From NCBI GenBank assembly GCA_018262385.1, contig JAGSPQ010000286.1, positions 1 through 5,675 of the forward strand: a DNA stretch of 5,675 nt, written 5' to 3'. The DNA is from Myxococcaceae bacterium (GTDB lineage Bacteria > Myxococcota > Myxococcia > Myxococcales > Myxococcaceae). This document shows positions 1 to 5,675 of this stretch, piece by piece; the stretch's first letter is position 1, and the number at the start of each line of letters is the position of its first letter. Below the pieces are notes generated by a model. The model made no database searches, was not told the DNA's origin, and saw only the letters and a program-made list of their open reading frames with translations. The position numbers and the translations under genes are program-made.

Positions 1-904
<904 letters not shown>

Positions 905-915
<11 letters not shown>

Positions 916-3001
916 TCTGCTGCTCGAGCTTCACGCCGAAGAGCTGCCCGCCTCGTTCATCGGCCCGGCGCTCGACGATCTGGCCCGGATGATCACCGAG
1001 GGCCTTGCGGCCGCCCGCCTCAAGCACGGCGAGGTGCGCCGCTTCGGCACTCCGCGCCGGCTGGCGATCCTGGTGAAGGAGCTCGCCGACACCGGCCAGG
1101 ACATCTCGAAGGAGCAGCTGGGCCCGTCGGTGAAGGCGGCGTTCGTCAACGGGGTGGCCCAGAAGCCGGCGATCATGTTCGCGCAGAGCGTGAAGCTGCC
1201 GGTCGAGCAGCTGAAGCGGATCACCACCCCGAAGGGCGAGTACCTCGGCGCCCAGGTGGAAGAGAAGGGCAGGCGCGCGGCCGAGATCCTCCCCGACGTG
1301 CTCAGCAAGGCGGTCCACGAGCTGAAGTTCCGCAAGTCGATGCGCTGGGGCGACGTCGAGCAGTCGTTCGCCCGCCCGCTGCACTCGATCATCGCGCTGC
1401 TCGGCTCGGAGGTCGTGCCGGTGACCTTCGCCGACGTGAAGAGCGGCCGGCAGACCCGCGGCCACCGCTTCCTCGCCAACGCCTGGCTCACCCTCGATCG
1501 CCCGGCCGACTACGAGGCCGCGATGGACAAGGTCCACGTGGTCGCCGACATCGCCAAGCGCCGCGCGATGGTGGTCGATCGGATCAGCGCCGCCGCGGTC
1601 AAAGCGGGCGGCAAGCTGCTCGAAGACAACGCGCTGATCGACCAGGTGACCAACCTGGTCGAGCTGCCCAGCCCGGTGGTGGGCTCGTTCGAGCCGAAGC
1701 ACCTCGATCTGCCGCCCGAGGTCCTGGTGCAGGAGATGAAGAGCCACCAGCGCTACTTCTCGTTGCTCGATCCGAGCGGGAAGCTGCTGCCGAAGTTCAT
1801 CGCGGTCTCGAACACCCCGGTGCGCGACGAGGCGCTGTCGGTGAAGGGCTACGAGCGGGTGCTCCAGGCCCGCCTGTCCGACGGCCGGTTCTTCTTCGAC
1901 GAGGATCGCCGCAGCCCGCTCGCCGAGCGGGTGCCGAAGCTCGAGCGGGTGACCTGGCTCAAGGAGCTCGGCTCGATCGCCGAGAAGGTCGAGCGGTTCC
2001 GGGCGCTGGCGCTCTGGCTGGCGCAGCAGACCGGCCGCCAGGCCCTCGAGCCGACGCTCGAGCGCGCCGCGACGCTGTGCAAGGCAGACCTCGTCACCGG
2101 AATGGTCGGCGAGTTCCCCGAGCTGCAGGGCGTGATGGGCCGCGAGTACGCGCTGGCCAGCGGTGAGCCGAAGGAAGTCGCGCTGGCGATCTTCGAGCAC
2201 TACCTGCCGCGCAACGCCGGCGACACCCTGCCGACCCAGGACGCCGGAGCGATCCTGGGCCTCGCCGATCGCCTCGACACCCTCTGCTGCCTGTTCGCGA
2301 TCGGCAAGCGTCCGACCGGCGCGGCGGATCCCACCGGGCTGCGGCGGATCGCGATCGCGATCGTCAACCTCACCCTGGCGAAGGGCTATCGCTTCTCGCT
2401 GGGTCAAGCGGTGGAGAAGGCGCTCGAGCTCGTCGCGCCGAAGCTCAAAGACGTGAAGCTCAAGCCCGGCCAGCCGCCGGCGAAGGTCGAGATCCTCGAG
2501 TTCATCCGCGGCCGGCTCGAGCAGCTTTGGGCCGACGCGGCGCGGGCCGACGTCGCCAACGCGGTGCTCTCGGCCGGGTTCGACGACCTGGTCTCCGCCA
2601 GGCTCCGGCTGGACGCGATGGCGAAGCGGGTAGGGGGCGCGGATTTTGCGCCGCTCGCCGCCACCTTCAAGCGGGTGGCCAACATCGTCGCCAAGCAGGC
2701 GAAAGATGTGCAGCCCGGGCCGGTCGAGGCCGCGCTGCTCAAGGATCCTCCGGAGGTTGCGCTGCACGCCGCCCTGGAAGGAGTCAAAGGCCAGGTGGCC
2801 GCTGCAGTGGCCAGGGACGACTACCCCACCGCGCTGGGCGCGATGGCGTCACTCAAGCCGGTGGTCGACACCTTCTTCGAGAAGGTGATGGTGATGGCCG
2901 AGGACAAGCAGTTGATGAGCAACCGGGTTCGGCTGCTGATGGACGTCGCCGGCCTGTTCAATCGGGTGGCGGACTTCGCGCAAATCCAGTCAGAAATCTG
3001 A
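905..3001 (+). CDS. glyS: Glycyl-tRNA synthetase beta subunit
   Basis: Beta subunit of the tetrameric glycyl-tRNA synthetase. It binds and positions tRNA-Gly for the GlyQ active site. The product is 698 residues, close to E. coli GlyS (689), and appears full length. The N terminus carries the family opening [11 protein letters not shown] (5-15) and TPRRLAI (49-55). MRWG (146-149), RPLHSI, RGHRF and SHQRYFSL (280-287) follow. The middle HD-like region includes the block from K393 ([12 protein letters not shown], then ELQGVMG) and GLADRLDTL (452-460). The C-terminal DALR-type anticodon-binding region starts near RVANIVAK (590-597) and includes [12 protein letters not shown] (653-664) and NRVRLL. 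The ATG at 905 has a good ribosome binding site and gives the expected family N terminus. It overlaps glyQ by 11 bases in another frame, which fits coupled translation of the two subunits. No frameshift or missing domain is seen. The long antisense open frame across this gene is a composition shadow. Confidence 0.98.
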
Positions 3002-3040
3002 ACGCCGCCCGATCGTTAGTTCTGCTAGGTCCCCGGCCCC

Positions 3041-4477
3041 ATGCGCTGCGTTCTCCTCATTGTCGGCGTCGCCGTTCTGGCTGGCTGCCCTCCTCAGACG
3101 ATCGAGAAGCTTCCGCCGGAAGGTCAGTTCTATTTCCCGACCGGAATCGTGCACGTCGACGCGCCGGGGAACCCGGAAGGGATCCTCTACGTCGCGAGCG
3201 CCAACACCGACCGGCGCTTCGACTTCGGCTCGGTGATGGCGGTCGATCTGTCGAAGGTCGGCCTGCCCCCGTTTGGCGCCCCGGTCGGCTTCAACGACGC
3301 GGGCACCAGCGGCCCGCTGCTGCTGACCGATCTGAAGCTGGTACCCGGCTCGACGGTGATGGTCGCGCCCTTCGTCGGCGAGATGGCCGCGCTGCCCCGG
3401 CCCGACTCGGTTCGCCTCTTCTTCCCCACCAAGTCCGAAGGGCACCGGCTCTACGCGCTCGACGCGCCGACGCCCGCCTCGCCGGCCACGCCTCCGCGGC
3501 TCGACTGCTTCACCCCCGAGGGCGCTTCGGCCCCCACCACCGCGGGCGACGGCGGCCTGGCCGACTGCTCGCCGACCGGGCTGACGCTGGTCGGGCTCGA
3601 GAAGACCGAGACGGGGGTGCCCCGCGCTCCCGCTCCGATCGGGGTGGCGATCTCCGGGTCGCGAGAGGTCTGGGTCACCTCGCTGCAGCAGGCCGACTCT
3701 CCCAAGGGCAGCACCCTCGACACCCGCGCCTACGTGGTCCACGTCAACGGCGACAACCCGAAGCTGTTCGAGACCGACATGCCGCTGCTCGACGGAGGAG
3801 GCGTCCGCTCCAGCTTCGTCAATGTCGGCCCCGGCGCCACCAACAGCATCGTGGTCGGCGCGCGCTACGCCTACGCGACCGGGCGGATCTATTCCGCGAG
3901 CGTGCCCGCGAACCTGGTGCGCGCGATCGACACCACCACTTTCGCCACCTTCAGCACCTCGCTCGAGAACACCGTCACCGTGTTCGAAGGCCGCGGCACC
4001 GCGCTCTCCTCGAAGGAAGATCGGCTGTACCTGCTGGGCCGGTCACCCGACTCGCTGCTGGTGGCGAGCGTGACCAACCCCACCGGCGCCCAGCCCAGCG
4101 TGCGGGTCGAGCGCTCGGTTCCGCTGCCCCAGGATCCCAACCTGATCACCACCATTCCCCGCCCGGGCAAGAGCGACCTGGTGGTGATCACCTGCTCGAC
4201 CGCGGGGGTGGTCGTCTTCTACGACGACGAGGTCGGAAACCTCACCGGGCAGATCGCCGGCGTCGGCCTCCAGCCGTACGCGATCGCCGTCGACGTCCGC
4301 CCTGCCGGCGGGGCGCGGGCCTACGTCACCAACTTCACCGACGGCCGGGTCGCGGTGATCGACGTGCCGGATCTGTCGCGGCCGTCGAGCGCGAAGATCG
4401 TCGCCTTCCTCGGCGCCAGCCAGCTGTGCCTCACCCGCGGCGCCAACGAGCAGGGTTGCGACGGAGGTGTCCGGTGA
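3041..4477 (+). CDS. Predicted lipoprotein with YVTN-type beta-propeller
   Basis: Function unknown. The product is 478 residues. It begins with a short type II signal peptide, a hydrophobic stretch (4-14) and a canonical lipobox LAGC with Cys16 as the lipidated residue, so it should be exported and membrane-anchored. The start is tightly fixed: this frame has stops at 2999, 3017 and 3026, no other start codon lies between them and 3041, and the ATG gives an intact signal peptide. No good Shine-Dalgarno site precedes it. The mature part opens with FYFPTGI, then repeats strand-like units beginning near LYVAS (49), RLYALD (136), VWVTS (210), YAYATG (276), RLYLLG (328), LVVITC (380) and AYVTNFTDGRVAVIDV (427-442). 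The last is a classic YVTN repeat. About seven such units would suit a seven-bladed propeller. Cys156, 176, 385, 463 and 473 could form disulfides outside the cytoplasm. Similar lipoproteins are common in Myxococcota. Binding or scaffolding is plausible; I see no catalytic motif. It overlaps the next gene by 4 bases. Confidence 0.87.
   Translation: MRCVLLIVGVAVLAGCPPQTIEKLPPEGQFYFPTGIVHVDAPGNPEGILYVASANTDRRFDFGSVMAVDLSKVGLPPFGAPVGFNDAGTSGPLLLTDLKLVPGSTVMVAPFVGEMAALPRPDSVRLFFPTKSEGHRLYALDAPTPASPATPPRLDCFTPEGASAPTTAGDGGLADCSPTGLTLVGLEKTETGVPRAPAPIGVAISGSREVWVTSLQQADSPKGSTLDTRAYVVHVNGDNPKLFETDMPLLDGGGVRSSFVNVGPGATNSIVVGARYAYATGRIYSASVPANLVRAIDTTTFATFSTSLENTVTVFEGRGTALSSKEDRLYLLGRSPDSLLVASVTNPTGAQPSVRVERSVPLPQDPNLITTIPRPGKSDLVVITCSTAGVVVFYDDEVGNLTGQIAGVGLQPYAIAVDVRPAGGARAYVTNFTDGRVAVIDVPDLSRPSSAKIVAFLGASQLCLTRGANEQGCDGGVR
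4463..4467 (+). promoter_or_regulatory. Ribosome binding site for the GTG-start lipoprotein gene
   Basis: GGAGG lies six bases before the GTG at 4474, within the last codons of the preceding lipoprotein gene. Good match and spacing decide this non-ATG start and support translational coupling across the GTGA overlap. Confidence 0.85.
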
Positions 4478-5675
4478 AGCGCCTGATTGTCCTTTGCCTC
4501 GCCGCCCTCTGCGCCGGCTGCAGCCAGGCCCCGGTCGCCGCGGCGGCCACCCTGGTCGGCGCGCACGACATGGTGTTGATCGACAAGCTGTTGTTCACCA
4601 CCTCGACCGACCGCGACGAGCTTCGGGTGCTCGACCTCGCTCCTCCGGCGGCCCAGCTCGGCTCGCGCCAGTTCGTGCGCGCGCCCAATCCGCTCGAGGC
4701 GCTCTCGATTCCGGTGCTCAATCGCCCGTCGGCCCTCTCGCGCGACACCCGCTACGTCAACTTCACCAACTTGAATGGCGAGACGGTGATGGGCAAGGAA
4801 GTCGGTGGCCCCTGGGTCTACGCCACCCGCGCCGGCGGCTCGGAGATCTCGGTCGTCGGCGGAGGCCCGGCGGCCGATCCCACCCAGCTGGTCGAGGTGC
4901 GGCGGATCCCGACCTCCGCGCCGGTGACGGCTTCGGCGGGCGCCTCGATCTCGACCACCCTCAGCCGGCTGTACTTCGCCACCTTCGACGGGACCTCGGC
5001 CACGCTGCAGAGCCTCGATCTGCCGGCCACCGTGCCGACCCTGAAGGCGATCACTCCGGCGGAGCTGACGCGGCAGGTCCGGGTGTTCCCTCCGTTCGTC
5101 GGTGAGGTGATCGTCGATCTGGTGGTCATCCCCGGCGTGGCCGGCCGCGGCATTTGCGAGGACCCGGCCCGCATCTGCGTGGTGTTCGCCACCCGCGCGA
5201 TGCAGGGCGCCGCGGGCAGGGTGGTGTTGATGGATCCCGAGAGCTTCGCAGTGCGCGAGCTGCACTTTCCCGGCCCGATCCGGTTCCTCGCCGTTCATGC
5301 CGCGGCCACCCTCAGCACCGGCGAATACCTCCCGGCTGGGAAGCGGGTCTTCGGCCTCCTCGATGAAGAGCGCTGCGGCGGCCCGGAGTGCGGCGGGGTG
5401 ATCGCGGTCGACACCTTCACCGGGGAAGTCGCGCTCGACGTGACGGGCCTGCCGATGCTGCCGATCAGCACCGGCAATTCGCTCGCCACCGGCCTGGCGG
5501 TCGTCTCGCGCGGCGAGCTGCTGCTGCCGCCCTCGCTGATCACCGACGGCGGGGCCATCGTCCCCACGGTGGTCGATCTGTCTGCGGTCGGGGTGATCAC
5601 CACCTCCAACGGCGCGTTCATCTTCTTCGACGCCAACGGGCTGACGCCGTTCGATCTGAACATTAACCGCACCTA
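4474..5675 (+). CDS. Second predicted lipoprotein, beta-rich, truncated at the 3' window edge
   Basis: Function unknown. The frame starts with GTG at 4474, overlaps the previous stop by 4 bases, and stays open for 400 codons to the window end, so the C terminus is missing. The N terminus (MKRLIVLCLAALCAGC) has a charged start, a hydrophobic core and a lipobox ending at Cys16. Cys at -3 (CAGC) is less usual than Leu, but the overall pattern is clear. The visible protein lacks transmembrane segments and shows alternating hydrophobic strands with turns: LLFTTSTDRDELRVLDL (about 37-53), RLYFATF, ICVVFAT (234-240) followed by GRVVLMD, RVFGLLD, and GGVIAVDTFTGEVALDV. This fits a beta-propeller or related fold, though without a clean YVTN motif. 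PFVGE (207-211) also occurs in the upstream lipoprotein. Two close Cys pairs, 228/235 and 301/306, could be disulfides. Codon use matches the neighbours. Coding is supported by start, ribosome binding site, signal peptide and the long open frame; the role is not inferable. Confidence 0.87.
   Translation, partial: MKRLIVLCLAALCAGCSQAPVAAAATLVGAHDMVLIDKLLFTTSTDRDELRVLDLAPPAAQLGSRQFVRAPNPLEALSIPVLNRPSALSRDTRYVNFTNLNGETVMGKEVGGPWVYATRAGGSEISVVGGGPAADPTQLVEVRRIPTSAPVTASAGASISTTLSRLYFATFDGTSATLQSLDLPATVPTLKAITPAELTRQVRVFPPFVGEVIVDLVVIPGVAGRGICEDPARICVVFATRAMQGAAGRVVLMDPESFAVRELHFPGPIRFLAVHAAATLSTGEYLPAGKRVFGLLDEERCGGPECGGVIAVDTFTGEVALDVTGLPMLPISTGNSLATGLAVVSRGELLLPPSLITDGGAIVPTVVDLSAVGVITTSNGAFIFFDANGLTPFDLNINRT

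Noticed and set aside
2990..3001. Short inverted repeat TCAGA-AA-TCTGA at the glyS stop, considered as a terminator
   Set aside because: Five-base arms with a two-base loop cannot form a stable RNA hairpin, and no U tract follows.
3017..3031. TAGTTC / TAGGTC as a possible -10 element before the first lipoprotein gene
   Set aside because: No matching -35 element at suitable spacing. Such hexamers arise by chance, so I do not call a promoter.
2990..3742. Antisense open frame of 250 codons opposite the first lipoprotein gene
   Set aside because: Low-complexity Arg/Gly/Asp-rich product with no recognisable motif. The + strand frame has a signal peptide and YVTN repeat.
4321..5298. Antisense open frame of 325 codons across the lipoprotein gene junction
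   Set aside because: Arg/Gly/His-rich product without domain character, opposite a + strand pair with coupled start, ribosome binding site and lipoboxes.

Overview
The window is strongly GC-rich, with third codon positions almost all G or C. It reads as a bacterial chromosome segment coded entirely on the + strand. It holds four genes: the 3' most of glyQ, a complete glyS, a complete lipoprotein gene with a YVTN-type beta-propeller, and the 5' part of a second lipoprotein gene that runs off the right edge. Separate GlyQ and GlyS subunits (the alpha2beta2 bacterial glycyl-tRNA synthetase), very high GC, and propeller lipoproteins with openings of the FPTGI / LYVASAN kind suggest Myxococcota or a relative. 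This placement is an inference from composition and protein style, as no marker for it lies in the window.

Layout. Positions 1-915 encode GlyQ, missing about 30 N-terminal residues. Positions 905-3001 encode GlyS, whose start overlaps the glyQ stop by 11 bases and has its own strong Shine-Dalgarno site. A 39-base gap follows, with no convincing terminator or promoter. Positions 3041-4477 encode a 478-residue predicted lipoprotein. Its stop overlaps by 4 bases (GTGA) the GTG start of the last gene, at 4474, which stays open for 400 codons to the window end. This last gene is easy to miss because it starts with GTG and has no stop in the window.

How the genes work together. GlyQ and GlyS form one enzyme that charges tRNA-Gly, and their overlap fits translational coupling at fixed stoichiometry. 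The two lipoproteins are evidently translated as a pair. Both have a 15-residue signal peptide ending before Cys16, both look beta-rich and repetitive, and both contain a PFVGE segment followed by similar strand patterns, so they may be distant paralogues. Their function is unknown. They may simply sit downstream of glyQS, or be transcribed with it. No RNA gene, CRISPR array, mobile element or phage signature was seen. The least ordinary points are the lipoprotein pair and a few departures from the usual GlyQ sequence.
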